A stretch of DNA of 64,000 nucleotides from Cydia pomonella (lineage: Eukaryota > Arthropoda > Insecta > Lepidoptera > Tortricidae). The position numbers were made by a program, and so were the translations under genes. The notes below the pieces were generated by a model, which was not told where the DNA came from, searched no databases, and was given only the letters and a program-made list of their open reading frames with translations. Positions within the stretch are counted from its first letter, which is position 1. Each line of letters starts with the position of its first letter. The stretch lies in contig NC_084704.1 in the NCBI RefSeq assembly GCF_033807575.1, forward strand, positions 31,225,968-31,289,967, given 5' to 3'. Shown here piece by piece: positions 24,001 to 35,228 of the stretch.

Positions 24001-24008
24001 ATTTCGCT
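24001..24008. repeat. 8-bp target site duplication, right
   Basis: ATTTCGCT, identical to the left copy at 22107-22114. Confidence 0.9.
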
Positions 24009-25499
24009 AGTACTTGTACTAACATGTACTGGCGCGGGCGAGACGATAACTCATTCAAATCATTTCAAATATCATTCCGATGTCATTGATGGTCTGATAT
24101 TTAAAGGAAAAAATAATGAGCCGGTAGTGATGCTACCTACCATTGAACAGTCAAATTTAAAAGGGCGACAAATCATATTGATAAATTTGATCCAGCTAGC
24201 CAGAACAAAAGTGAGTAGCCATACATCTCGCTTTCACAATAACCAAAGTGGGTCGCAGGTATCAAAATGCACGCGCTTGCTTACAAAGTAGAACTGCATT
24301 ATTGGATTAAGTACTTATGGCGCGGAGCTGTCTGTATAGCGAAATGCATTATCCCGCCGTAGATATACGTAAGTTGGGAGCTCATAAAATTGCTTTGTGT
24401 TGTTTTACGGGATTCGTTGCAGCGGAACGAGCAGTTTGAAAAGATTTGTGTAACGTGATCGTTGGCGAAAATGTGTGTAAAAGGTTGTTTGATAGCTGGC
24501 CATGCGGTGAAGAATCGGTCGTGAATTCGTATTCTAAAATATACTTACTCGTGTAAGTATATTTTTATATGCGTTCTATCAACTCTTGAAGTGACTGGAC
24601 ATACCTTTCTTTTCTTTTATAACTGACTTAAAAATAATAAAAAAAACTTAACAAACACTAATTAATAATAACTTATTAAAATCATCAACAATGTGCCGCA
24701 GTAAATAAAATTTGGCAAGTTATTTTTGGGCCACCTTGTAACTGTTCAATCCTTCTCATAACCTTCAGGGGATCAGGGAAAAACAATCATACACTCATAC
24801 AATTTTTACCATTTTAATTCAATTAATGGTATCCACAGCTCGAGCGCTCATAACGGAATAAATCCGAATGAATGAAAACTAAAAACAACTGCAATCCAAA
24901 ATGAATCAATAGAAATCGCAAAAATCGTTTTCAAACTATTTACCGTAAATGTTAGTTACATATCAGACAGTGTTGCAATTTAAATAATTCATTGAATTAA
25001 CGATTAAAACTTTAATATAAGTAAATTATTAATGAAATAATCATTAATGCTAACATAAATATGCACGAACTGTGGGACGTTAATTAATAACACCAAAAGT
25101 TTATAAAATTTCATCACCTTCACCAATCTTTTCAAAGATTTCCATTTAAGATCCTAAGGTAGCGCCTTAGTTGATGAGTATATCGGTTACATCCACCCAG
25201 TCAAAGTTTCCCGAGAAGGGTAACCAAGCAGGCGTGAAGGCCACGATACGCGTTCCTATTGCAGCGATTTGTGATGCCTACAAACAAATTAATTCTGCCC
25301 GTCTCGGCTTTCACAAGTAATTATTTGAAAACAGATTGTGCCTGTCACTCGACAAAAGGTGTGTACAGAGTTGGTTAACTTTGCATTTCCCTATCCGCTC
25401 CGTGCACGACTGTAGCCCGCCCTAGTGGGTGTGGGACATATTGTTTATTTGACAGTTCCTTCTTCCAAATATTATGAATATGTAGTCCCATGATACACA
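24009..25499. other. Unrecognised DNA
   Basis: No exon, RNA gene or repeat family recognised. The open frame running out of the hAT end into this region has no motif. Confidence 0.35.
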
Positions 25500-25985
25500 C
25501 GATACACGTCCCACATCGTCAATATAGACTATATCCTAGTGTGTACCGTGCATTTCACTCGTCCTTACCCATACATTTATTGGCATGGGCGATACGCTTG
25601 ATAACTAAATTATATGATTCCACCGATCTGATTGGTCAACATTCCTATATCGTCACTTTCCTATATTGTCCACATTCCTATAATATATTGTCTACAGTGC
25701 TAACACGTCCACATTCTTATTTGGTCTACAGTGCTAATATTGGTGGAAGTCGAATTAACAGGTCAACAAAACTTTTCGGTTGTAAAAAAGCGATGCAAAA
25801 GTAATTGAAAAGTGCCGATGTTGTCTTGGTACTGTGGTCAAATTAGGAATGTAGACGATCTGGGACTGTAGTCAAAATGTTAATGTGAACGAGTTAGGAA
25901 GGCGATGATTTAGGAATTGTATGCTGACGACTGATGACATGGCATTGTGGACGATTTAAAAAGGCGACGAAATAGGATTATAGAC
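25500..25985. repeat. Inverted pair of degenerate ~17-20-bp tandem arrays
   Basis: The left side (25500-25735) carries repeated variants of GTCCACATTCCTATATC, at least six in a row from about 25640. The right side (25840-25985) carries the reverse complement, for example TTAGGAATGTAGACGATC. About 80 bp of other sequence separate them. The arms could fold on each other in many registers. This is the layout of fold-back elements with subterminal repeats; family unknown. Confidence 0.65.
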
Positions 25986-26419
25986 GAAGCGGTTTTGAAC
26001 TCAATAACGAAATGTTCTTCCTTTGACAAAAATCCTTTTATTGGACTTTACGCATCTCTAGCTAAATAATGCAATCACTGAATTGAATTTAACAAATGTG
26101 CAACAAAAAGCAATCGTTACACCAAATTTAAATAACTGATTTTCAATGAGTGACAAATTATCCAATGAATTTATTGTATAATTTGCATTTTATTACTGAA
26201 TATATATTAAATATTTAGTGCTCAATTTATCACTTTTAGTTCAAACACAGCACTCAGCTGCATGCATTAATAATTCCTACTTACTGTTTAATTTTGTTTT
26301 TAATGTAGTTCATATCATATGAATTTAAGCATTTATAGATTTCCACAAATTATTATATTATTATTATATTAAATTATATGTATTAACTAACTTTCAGGCC
26401 AATTTAAGTGTTATATATG

Positions 26420-26501
26420 ATATGATACTGATCTATCAGTGTCAAAAGTGGTGTTTGGTTGAAGAAATGTAACTTTTGACACTGACATGTCAGTATCATA
26501 T
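26420..26501. repeat. Hairpin MITE-like inverted repeat, 30-bp arms
   Basis: Arms 26420-26449 and 26472-26501 match at 27 of 30 positions and both contain CAGTGTCAAAAGT. Loop of 22 nt. Confidence 0.7.
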
Positions 26502-26720
26502 CAAAATGAGATAGAATAACTAAAACTCGAATTAACCTGTTTCACATTAAATAACAATTTTCACCATTACCAAGATGATGTGAAGATGATACTCATAATG
26601 TAATTTATAGGTAGGATCATAACTAGGCCAAAATTCGTTTCGTATATGCAAGCTGTATTAGAAAACGAAATGATGAGGTACTTTAAGAACCACGGTTATT
26701 CTTTTTAAATATTTTTTTAA

Positions 26721-26965
26721 ATACACATTATTACACAAATTGACTAAGTCCCACAGTAAGCTCAATAAGGCTTGTGTTGAGGGTACTTAGACAACAATAT
26801 ATATAATATATAAATATTTATAAATACTTAAATACATAGAAAACACCCATGACTCAGGAACAAATATCCATGCTCATCACACGAATAAATGCCCTTACCA
26901 GGATTTAAACCCGGGACCATCAGCTTCGTAGGCAGGGTCACTACCCACTAGGCCAAACCGGTCGT
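26721..26965 (-). mobile_element. tRNA-derived SINE, family 1
   Basis: Nearly full-length copy on the minus strand. The head has the A box GGCCTAGTGGGTAGTGAC and B box GGTTTAAATCCTGG, with a conserved body (TGAGCATGGATATTTGTTCC, GTACCCTCAACACAAGCC) and an AT-rich tail. Confidence 0.85.
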
Positions 26966-27049
26966 CAAATATTAAGTTATAAGTTTGTTAAATTTAATTC
27001 ACATATATAACAAACACTTTAATGTAATAATGGTGTCATTGCGAATAAT

Positions 27050-27120
27050 GTCTTGGTGTCGTGCGTAGTGTGACTGAGACGCCTCAGACACACTACACTA
27101 CCTACACATGGCACCAAGAC
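27050..27120. repeat. Imperfect hairpin
   Basis: GTCTTGGTG at the left pairs with CACCAAGAC-like sequence at the right, and TAGTGTGACTGAG pairs with CTCAGACACACTA, with an unpaired bulge. It lies 13 bp before the next hairpin element. Confidence 0.55.
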
Positions 27121-27133
27121 GTAGTTCTGGAAC

Positions 27134-27253
27134 AGTCAGCGTCAAATACTTCGTAGCAGTCAAAGTAGCCAAAAGTTCGGTACACCATATATTTAGTATG
27201 GTGTACCGAACTATTTGGCCACATTGACTGCTACGAGGTATTTGACGCTGACT
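27134..27253. mobile_element. 120-bp palindromic MITE with possible GAAC duplication
   Basis: Arms of about 54 bp (AGTCAGCGTCAAATACTTCG, and AGTTCGGTACACCA at the inner end) meet around TATATTTAGTA. Both outer sides are GAAC (27130-27133 and 27254-27257), which could be a 4-bp duplication. Confidence 0.75.
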
Positions 27254-29724
27254 GAACATGCGCTACACGCCTATCACGATAGTGTATCGTTAAATTGTTG
27301 TTGATTCATGAGTTGTTGACAGTGCATGGTGTTAAAAGTGACAATCGACTATTGTAATTCATAATAGTAGCATAGTCTGAACGCTCATCGCCTCGCGTTG
27401 CAAAATCTTAGGAAAGTTTCAAACTTCTTTCAGTAGAGAGTACACAGACGAATAAACTTCGCCGTCTTTATTAAAACAAAATTAATTAGGTAATAAAGGA
27501 TACTTGCCTGATGCCTCCCTTAGTATTAATGGCAACTTATGTCTCAACTTTATTGATGATAAATGATGTGGTAGGGAGCTTCCGTATATTAAGATTACAT
27601 GGAATACGGTACTGCTACCCACATTCAAAACTTCTACGTTCTTAAACTCGATTTAACTTTTGATTAACTTTATGGGTTTCATCAATTAAACGCTGACCTT
27701 GGTGTCAAGTTCAATTTGCTAACTAAAATTGGTTTAGGAACAATACCTATGTTATTTAAGGATTACTTATTCAACGTGTATCTATTTACTCTCTGGACAT
27801 TGATCGAGATCCCGAGTAGAGTTTCATCTCAGGAATGTTCTAATATGTTAAATTATTTCATTAGATCGTAAATAAAAAATATTTTAAAAGTTGAATTTAT
27901 TAATCATCAATAAATAGGAGCGTACTGTATTAGGTGTTCACGATGACGATAAGATTAAAGTGACACTAGTGACATGACATACTCTTTAATTACCGTGTAT
28001 CTACATAGAGCCTGTTCCGAAGTATTAAATCGAAAATCATTAATTTGTCCGTTAATACTGTGGAGTTTGGAATGAGACTTTGTACATACGTTAGAAATAC
28101 CCTAATCGACACGTCCTATTCATGTCTAGACACGTTGTATAGACTATACTTCATTCGAACTATACTGTAAATTACAGGGAATGACCTCTACAATGGATAC
28201 AATTTTGACGACCGCATACGTTAAGTACCGTTTAGACGTTTGTCTACCTATACTGACGGCTTGCCGGTCGGAACAACCACCAAAAACAATATGTTGCTGT
28301 TGAACTCTAATATTCCACTTTTGCCTAGAAATGCTTAGGTCTGAAGGAATGTTTCTTCAGTTCTTAGTCAGGAACAAATAACATGTTTCGGAATTCTTAG
28401 AAGTGATCAATATAGACAGTCAAGCTCTAAAGCAGAAAGGAATTAAATTGGATTTAGATAGGCCTCTAGTTCCATGAAACTCCTTACGTAAATTACAGAA
28501 ATACTTTATAAATCTTCTTGTATCCCTCGACTAAAATAGAACCTAAGAGAACCTCCCACTGCTCAAAATCAAAGATGTGACCAGTTTTAGCATTTGATTT
28601 TCCATCCAACCCCGAGTAAATAGTAACTTTGTTTATCTCTCTATGTTTATTACGTAATGAAATTACGTGATTTTATTAATATTATTATTTATAGCTTACC
28701 TACTTAATGCATATAATCCAATTACTTATTCATTAATTAAAATAACATACTATTGAAATCGTTAGGTAGGTATTTCGGGCCTTGTCTTCAATTAGCACAT
28801 ACACTCGAAAAATCTCAATATAAGTACTTATACGTCAGTCGGTTTTAAATTATCTCTTAGAGTTGTTTTCAGAAGAAAGTTCATCTAAGCAACGCACTGA
28901 TAGTAAAGAGATCCTTAGGAATGATCACAAACACATCCCTTCATTTAAAACATAATTAATGCTTTTAATATTGTTTCAAGTAAATAAAAGTGACTTTTTT
29001 TCTTGAAAATTCCATGACATCCCGAAACAATGAAATAATTAAAATCTGTGAAAGGGTACATGAATATTTAACGCAAACGGAGGGGCTGCTTAAAAGCATT
29101 TTATATAGACAAGTCATCCTTTTTCTCGCGATAAATAAAAGAACCTTTTTAGGAATGCGATTTGTATAATTCCGATGTTCATAAGAGCCCATAAGACGAG
29201 TAGGGATATTTTTTAGAGAGCCACATAGCAGTTCTACTTAGCGTCACCTTAAAGTACTTTAAGCGGTGGGCTGGTTGGAGTCATAATGTGGTTATTATTT
29301 GAGCGCGGCTCGGCGCAGAGGTGCTGCCGCCGACATGGAAGCCATTTTGGCTAAATTATCGCTACTCGGCCGCGTCGCGACAGGCTCGCCCCTAAACTTG
29401 CACCGGATTAACGGAAAAATGTTCCAAGAAATACTTTTGAGAACTGCTATTTACACGATGGGGCCGCTTTACAGATGTTTATGGGTTCTTGGGTTAACTT
29501 TGTATTATTGTGTTACCTTCAGTAAGGAATATAGTGAGTTGGACAAGATACAAAAAGACCGAAGTGCTCTGCGCTCCCTCTCCATATCTATATATAGTCT
29601 TTTAGGTCATCTCTTAACAAATGTCCCAAGTTCCCAAGTACCTAAACTGCGTCATTATTGCTAAAGGAACACCATACATTTTACTGCCAAGTATTACATT
29701 TTAGTGTTTAAGAGGCTTTATATA
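27254..29724. other. Mostly unrecognised DNA; weak exon candidate at 29335
   Basis: No repeat family recognised between 27254 and 29200. At 29230-29400 the GC content rises. An ATG at 29335 (context CCGACATGG) opens a 110-codon frame, with a possible donor GTAAGG at 29520. The peptide (MEAILAKLSLLGRVATGSPL...) is not one I recognise, so it is not called as a gene. Confidence 0.3.
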
Positions 29725-30443
29725 GGTGACGTTCGGATATCAACTACAGCTGCATTATTGTTGCGGCGTCATTGTTGCCGACGCTTGATTTGTCAATTTC
29801 CTTGATAAAATAATCGACGGAATGAACGTCATAATCGGGGCAGTAATGCTGCGGCGAACGTTACTCATTTTATCAGGGAAATGGGGTTGGCCGGTCGAAG
29901 TATTTAACAGATGGTGCCAGAATTGCTTGGCCTGTCAATCCCTAGAATTCTTATTTTTTTTTATGACCTGGATTCCAGCCTTTTATCTATATATCTAAGC
30001 CAAATCTCATAGAACAAAATAGACAAGAGACAGGGACAATGATGGCGGCATCTATGCAAGCCTTTGATAGTTGCCAATCCATTGACATTGACGACCTGTC
30101 TGGCCTAGTGGGTAGTGACCCTGCCTATGAAGCCGATGGTCCCAGGTTCAAATCCTGGTAAGGGCATTTATTCGTGTGATGAGCACGGATATTTGTTACT
30201 GAGTCATGGGTGATTTCTATGTATTTAAGTATTTATAAATATTTATATATATCGTTGCCTAAGTACCCTCAACACAATCCCTATTGAGCTTACTGTCGGG
30301 ATTAGCCAATTTGTGTAATAATGTCCCATAATATTTACATATTATTTATATTTATTATTATTTATTTATTTTTGACAGACACCGCGGCGGCAGCACCGAA
30401 GCTGCAACAATAATGCAGCTGCAATTGACATCCGAATTTCACC
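29725..30443. mobile_element. TIR element interrupted by a SINE
   Basis: Left end GGTGACGTTCGGATATCAAC and CAGCTGCATTATTGTTGC; right end in reverse complement GGTGAAATTCGGATGTCAAT and CAGCTGCATTATTGTTGC. The arms match over about 45 bp. No coding frame. A family 1 SINE at 30090-30350 accounts for about 260 of its 719 bp, so the original element was roughly 450 bp. Confidence 0.75.
30090..30350 (+). mobile_element. tRNA-derived SINE, family 1, near-complete
   Basis: A box TGGCCTAGTGGGTAGTGACC, B box GGTTCAAATCC and a body matching the minus-strand copies, ending in an AT-rich tail. Both pol III boxes are intact in this copy. Confidence 0.88.
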
Positions 30444-31656
30444 TTAACGACTTACAATCCGAACATGTTTATTTAATTTCACGTGCAATACCCCATCCAT
30501 CCATCCATCGCATCTCTTTTTAATTAATGTAGTAAGAACGTGACGATTAGCCTCGGACGTGACGGCATGGCGTGTTACACATGTGATAGGAATGAATGTT
30601 TATTAGTTAGGAGTGTAGCCAAAGGGTTATTTTATAGAAATCCACTTTTTTACACGTTGTATATTACTTTGTATCTTCAATTAGCAAACTTTTGAATAAA
30701 ACATAAATAAACACTAATTATAACGCTTATATTCATCATCCATTCCATGAATGTAACTTTTTAATTACTTTCTCGTTAGATATTCCCAAAATGTCGAAAA
30801 GCTTTTTTAAATATGAAATAAAAGATAAATCACAATTATTGAACAGAATTTTTCGCTTTTTAATCACTTTCATATAAAATAATTCATAATAAAGCACTCC
30901 CAAGAAATATTAACGTGCAGTTAGTTCAGAGGGCACCATGAAACATGAAAACCGAAATGTATTTATCTGCCCCTCTCACACTTGAAGAAAAACGCGATGA
31001 CCAGAGAAGTTTCAAATATCCTTTTATTTTTTTTAATTATCACTCTTTTAATAGTCATATTTTTAAAAGAAAAACTTGTAGCGGTTAAATACTAGTGCAT
31101 AGGAAAAACATGGGCAATTGAATTTATCGATGGAACTCCCTACTTGTCATTTAATTTTGTCTACTAAAACCCGATATCTGCTCATATCACAGGTCATTTT
31201 CGGAATTATCCCACATTTAGAAATTACCCGGAAACACTTTGACATTGATACTCGTTTTGTTAAGAAAAAATCTTATTTTCTCCTCTCATTAATTCGCCTT
31301 TTTCCAACTGTTTAATTTAAATAGCTCAAAGAGCAAGCGAGAAGATTTAGAGCCCATAATGACAAAGGCAGGCTCGGGCCAGGCCTGTGCTGCGGCCTCC
31401 TAGATGTAGAGTCATTACCATATCGTCGTTAAACCATCGCGGAATTTAGGAGAAACCATTAGGGGCGTTTAACGGGTTTTTGAAGATAGAATAACTGAAG
31501 AATAATAAGGAAATAGGCGTGTAAAACGTAAGGAACAGTAAGCGGTATTCGATTATGTTTGGCGAAGCGACTCTTATGCTGTCTTTAGTGATACGTATTC
31601 GTGTAGCACAAAATGTCAAGTTGACTTTTTAAAACTATGTTTACATAGACAATGAA
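30444..31656. other. Unrecognised DNA
   Basis: Contains a short (CCAT)n run near 30490 and a GC-richer patch at 31366-31440. No exon or repeat family recognised. Confidence 0.35.
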
Positions 31657-31811
31657 TGGCCGGAAAGCATTTACTTTCTTTTTAAATGTACTTATTAAAA
31701 AATGTTGTATAAAATATACGTAAATCGTCTTTAGCCCACGCCGAAATTTTCAAATTTGAAATCTATGAGTAAATTTAATCCGTTAAAAAGAAAGTAAATG
31801 TTTTCCGGCCA
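31657..31811. mobile_element. 155-bp MITE with TGGCCGGAAA ends
   Basis: TGGCCGGAAAGCATTTACTT at the left and its near-exact reverse complement at the right. The arms span about 29 bp and end in TTTTTAA. No clear target duplication. Confidence 0.75.
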
Positions 31812-32355
31812 AATTTTGGCTATGGAAATATAGTTATCAAAAATACAAACTGTATAAAGATGTTCCGAAAACTCCATTTTTAAATAAGATCTCTCGTAAC
31901 CGGCCAAAACAAAATTCGCAAGCTAGCGTGCACCTACTTAAAGCGAATAAATCGTCTGAATAACAGGACAAAGCGCCTCCAATGTGACGGTAGTTATGCG
32001 CTGAGCTTAAAAAACATTCTTTGTTTTGGCTGTCATCCAACTGCTTGTTAAAGGAAACTAGGGAGTCGTGGAACCACCATTGTTTCTTGTTACTTACACA
32101 AAGGCACTTTGTCTCCAACTCGATGACTGTGAATGTATTCAATCGGAATAATTTCTTTTGCTAGAACAATTCGCTTTTAAAAGAAAATGAACAGCCAATG
32201 AAATGAGAGTTGTGTAAGAAGATTATTTAATTTTTTCGTTGGGAAATTGTAACTGCGTTGTTGGAATGTCTGTGTAATTAAAAAATAAATTACCAAAACG
32301 TATACAGAGCCGCAACATATACAGTTTTAAGTCATATGCTTTGTCTTCTCTTAGG
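31812..32355. other. Unrecognised DNA
   Basis: No exon, RNA or repeat family recognised. The 101-codon minus-strand frame near 31837-32142 has no motif. Confidence 0.35.
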
Positions 32356-32412
32356 CACAATATTATAAATGTGAGAGTTTTTATGTTTCAATATTTGGAT
32401 GTTTGTACTACA
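32356..32412 (+). repeat. Helitron-like 5' fragment
   Basis: AATATTATAAATGTGAGAGT and GGATGTTTGTAC resemble the 5' end of lepidopteran CT...CTAG Helitron-like elements, as at 57841. The 3' end is missing. Confidence 0.5.
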
Positions 32413-32414
32413 TA

Positions 32415-32785
32415 CTATATGGTAGCGAGACCTGGCCTGTCCTCGCTTCACGTCACGGAGACGTTGCGATAGATTAATCACATACATAACGAACACATCC
32501 ATGGCAACCTCGGAGTCCGTGATGTAGGGGATAAGCTACAGGAAAGGCGCCTCCGACGGTATGGACATATAAGCCGCAGACCGATATGAGTACGTCGGAA
32601 ATAGATGCCTTGACCTCACTGTCCAAGGCCCTAGACAACGCGGCCGCGGTAGGCCTAAGAAGCACTGGCTGGACGTCGTAATAGCAGAAGACAACAATCT
32701 AACACATAAGGATGTCAAAGACCGGGCAAAGTGGAGAAGATTGAGTAGGAAAGCGGACCCTGGTGCTAGGCCGGGAAAACGCTAG
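32415..32785 (+). pseudogene. Decayed RTE-like LINE C-terminus
   Basis: Three frames together give the conserved C-terminal series of RTE-like insect retrotransposons. YGSETWP is at 32418. TLR-stop-INH and then NEHIHGNLGVRDVGDKLQER and RLRRYGHISRRP follow from about 32460. YVGNRCLDL, GRGRPKKHWLDVV and DRAKWRRLSRKADP run to a stop at 32783-32785. Two frameshifts, a W-to-stop change and a deletion after YGSETWPV make it non-functional. RT and endonuclease domains are absent (5' truncation). The clade assignment is from memory of the motif series. Confidence 0.7.
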
Positions 32786-34684
32786 GTTAAGGAGCAATAT
32801 TTTGAAGTTTATTACACTTTCATGCAATAACGACATAATTGATTTTGATAAAGTTTTGATAGATTGACTTGAAAAGGACATAAAATACTTTGTATTGCAG
32901 GATCCCCTAAGTCGATGCAATAGGGGTTGAAATTTAGTACGATAGTATTAGTAAGGGTTGGTGCCGTTAACGACTAATATGCGGGTGAAGTCACGAGAAG
33001 AGGCTAGTATAAAATAAAACTATCTTCCGTCTGCAACTCCATCCATTAAAATAATTGTTGAATAGTTTCATACGGTACAGCCATATACGAATTTTCAATC
33101 CACGAATAACCCCTTTATACATCATGTCATTCACAACGACACGTATGGAGTGTGGAATTAAAAGGAGTCAAATCTCTTATGGTAGAACTGTTGCAAGTGT
33201 CCAGCTGTCAGCTGTAAATAATAGTTCCAAATCTCTCCAATATTAATGGGCTAATTTTTATTTTGCCTTCGAACTTATTATTCGGAAAGTTTTCTAATAA
33301 ATTTGGTGGATAGATATAGTTCCCTAATTTGTCAATAAAAAATTTCATATAATTATCTCGGGATAAGTTATGATTGCGGATTTATCCCGATCACAATGAG
33401 GAGTTCTTCAAACCAGATAAACACAATTAACAAATACAAACACAAAAATCTCATCATATCTCGGTCGATTTAAGTCTAGTGAAACTAACCATGAATCATT
33501 CAAAACTGTAAAATTTTATTCAAACCTAACGAAAAAATCCATAAAAAAATAGGCCCTAATAAGAGTTTAGAACTTATTACTTAATGAAAGCACAATATTA
33601 ACCAACCTTTTACGTTATTAAAACCAACATACATACCTCCTACATACATTACATACACACATTACATTTACTCCTGCAAGTCCTACATACCTTGTAATAG
33701 CCGCCGCTATTGTAAATAAAGATACAATTTGCCAGCACCCTATTGTCCCGTACACAGTAATATAATTATGTGGGAGGGAACCGGACCATTTATTCATTTA
33801 AATGAGACAACAGCGAGCACCCGAAGCCTTCCCTGATTGAATCTCACTCTACAAGCCCGGTACGAGCGTCTCACTTGGCGAATTTGAATTTTATTCGAAT
33901 CATGGAATACAATTTCATTGAAATCGGAATGGTTAGGAAGAAACGTGGGCGACGCAAACGCAAACAACCCTGGTAAGCCAACAAAATCATGTATTCAATT
34001 TGTGTAAGGGATTACTTCTTATTTTACCGCAAACAGTTTACCAATATATTCCACTCCTATTTTTATCTTTTACAAATCCTTTACATTTGAAATGGGTCGG
34101 TGATATCCAATAAGTATTCAATAACTTCCACAGCGTGATTCAGAATAAGATTATGCGATTACCTACTTATCTATTTTGTATCTCATTCCGTTCTCATCTC
34201 CGTTTCCAATATCTGTAGCATAATTACCTATTAATTCTAATGGATAGGTTTAGGTTTATGTTAACACAACAACATAACATAACATTTTCACCACACGTCA
34301 AAACCGTTGACAGTTGCATTATATCCACAAGATTGCCAAAGTAATCTGATGCTAATTTTGAGTTGTTTTCTCATGTAGAATTGACTTTAATTAATGATTT
34401 TGAATGATAAACAAATATTTAATTACGCTCGTTTAAATTTCAAATGTGATTCTCGGGAGCAAAGCTTGATTCTACTTTTCGAATCACTCGCTACGCTCAT
34501 GGTACAATTTTCGCATTTTTCGCTTACTCGAACAATATTAGCACGAGGAGTTAAACAACAACTTTTCCCCCTAACAAGTACCTAATGCTTAACGACATAA
34601 GTAGGTACTGATGTGCAATAATTTATTGTTTGAGGTAAATTAAACCATATTAGGCGATTATCACACTGGTTCAGCTTCCGGAAT
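32786..34684. other. Unrecognised DNA
   Basis: No exon or RNA recognised. AATCTCACTCTACAAGCC at 33841-33858 recurs at 34682-34699 at the start of the next LINE fossil, so a short LINE-derived piece may sit near 33840. Tandem ACATAC words occur at 33628-33660. Confidence 0.35.
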
Positions 34685-34863
34685 CTCACTCTACAAGCCA
34701 GGATGGTCCAGGGAAGAGTGCACGGTACCAGGCCACAAACAAGACCACCAACGATATGGATGAACCCAGTGAAAACTGCAATGGACGGGTTGGCACACGA
34801 ATGTGCCAGGAAGGCAGCCAAGAAGAGTGGCGGCGTGTTGTGAAGCTCGACGTCAATTGCTAA
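34685..34863 (+). pseudogene. Decayed LINE C-terminal fragment
   Basis: One frame reads LTLQARMVQGRVHGTRPQTR, then PPTIWMNPVKTAMDGLAHEC and ARKAA. A +1 shift then gives EEWRRVVKLDVNC and a stop at 34861-34863. The GR-GTRP-RPPT-W series followed by WRR is the usual end of insect non-LTR ORF2 proteins. The frameshift shows it is dead. It differs from the fossil at 32415 and is a separate insertion. Confidence 0.6.
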
Positions 34864-35006
34864 AATGATTACTTTTTGTTCTTCTTCTATTACCCTAGAC
34901 AGAGCGGAACGGCAAAAAGAAACTATTTAGGTATAATAACCTGATCGAGGCGTTGTCATTTGATTTCAAACAACACAGATTTCAGTTTTGACACGAGTTG
35001 TAGGTA

Positions 35007-35228
35007 CAGTCAGCATCAATAGTAGCGGATGAAATTAACGCGCCAAAAGTATCTGATATTCTGGATAACTTTTCCAAATATAGATAAATCTCTAAAATTT
35101 ACATTCAAAAGTATATCTTTTACAGTCTTAGTTGTTCTACATATATAACAACCACATTTTGTTAAGCTGTTTCAGAATGGTAGATACTTTTGAAACCTTG
35201 TTTGATCCGCTACTTTTGATGCTGACTG
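35007..35228 (-). mobile_element. CAGTCAGCATC MITE, copy 2
   Basis: Ends CAGTCAGCATCAATAGTAGC and GATCCGCTACTTTTGATGCT followed by GACTG, with TA on both sides. The interior is the reverse of copy 1 (ATAACTTTTCCAAATATAGA; TATATCTTTTACAGTC). 222 bp. Confidence 0.85.

Noticed and set aside
23965..24291. 108-codon frame
   Set aside because: It starts in the hAT terminal repeat and crosses the target duplication, so it cannot be a conserved gene.
25500..25985. CRISPR-like array
   Set aside because: Units are degenerate, unevenly spaced, occur in both orientations, and the DNA is clearly from an animal.
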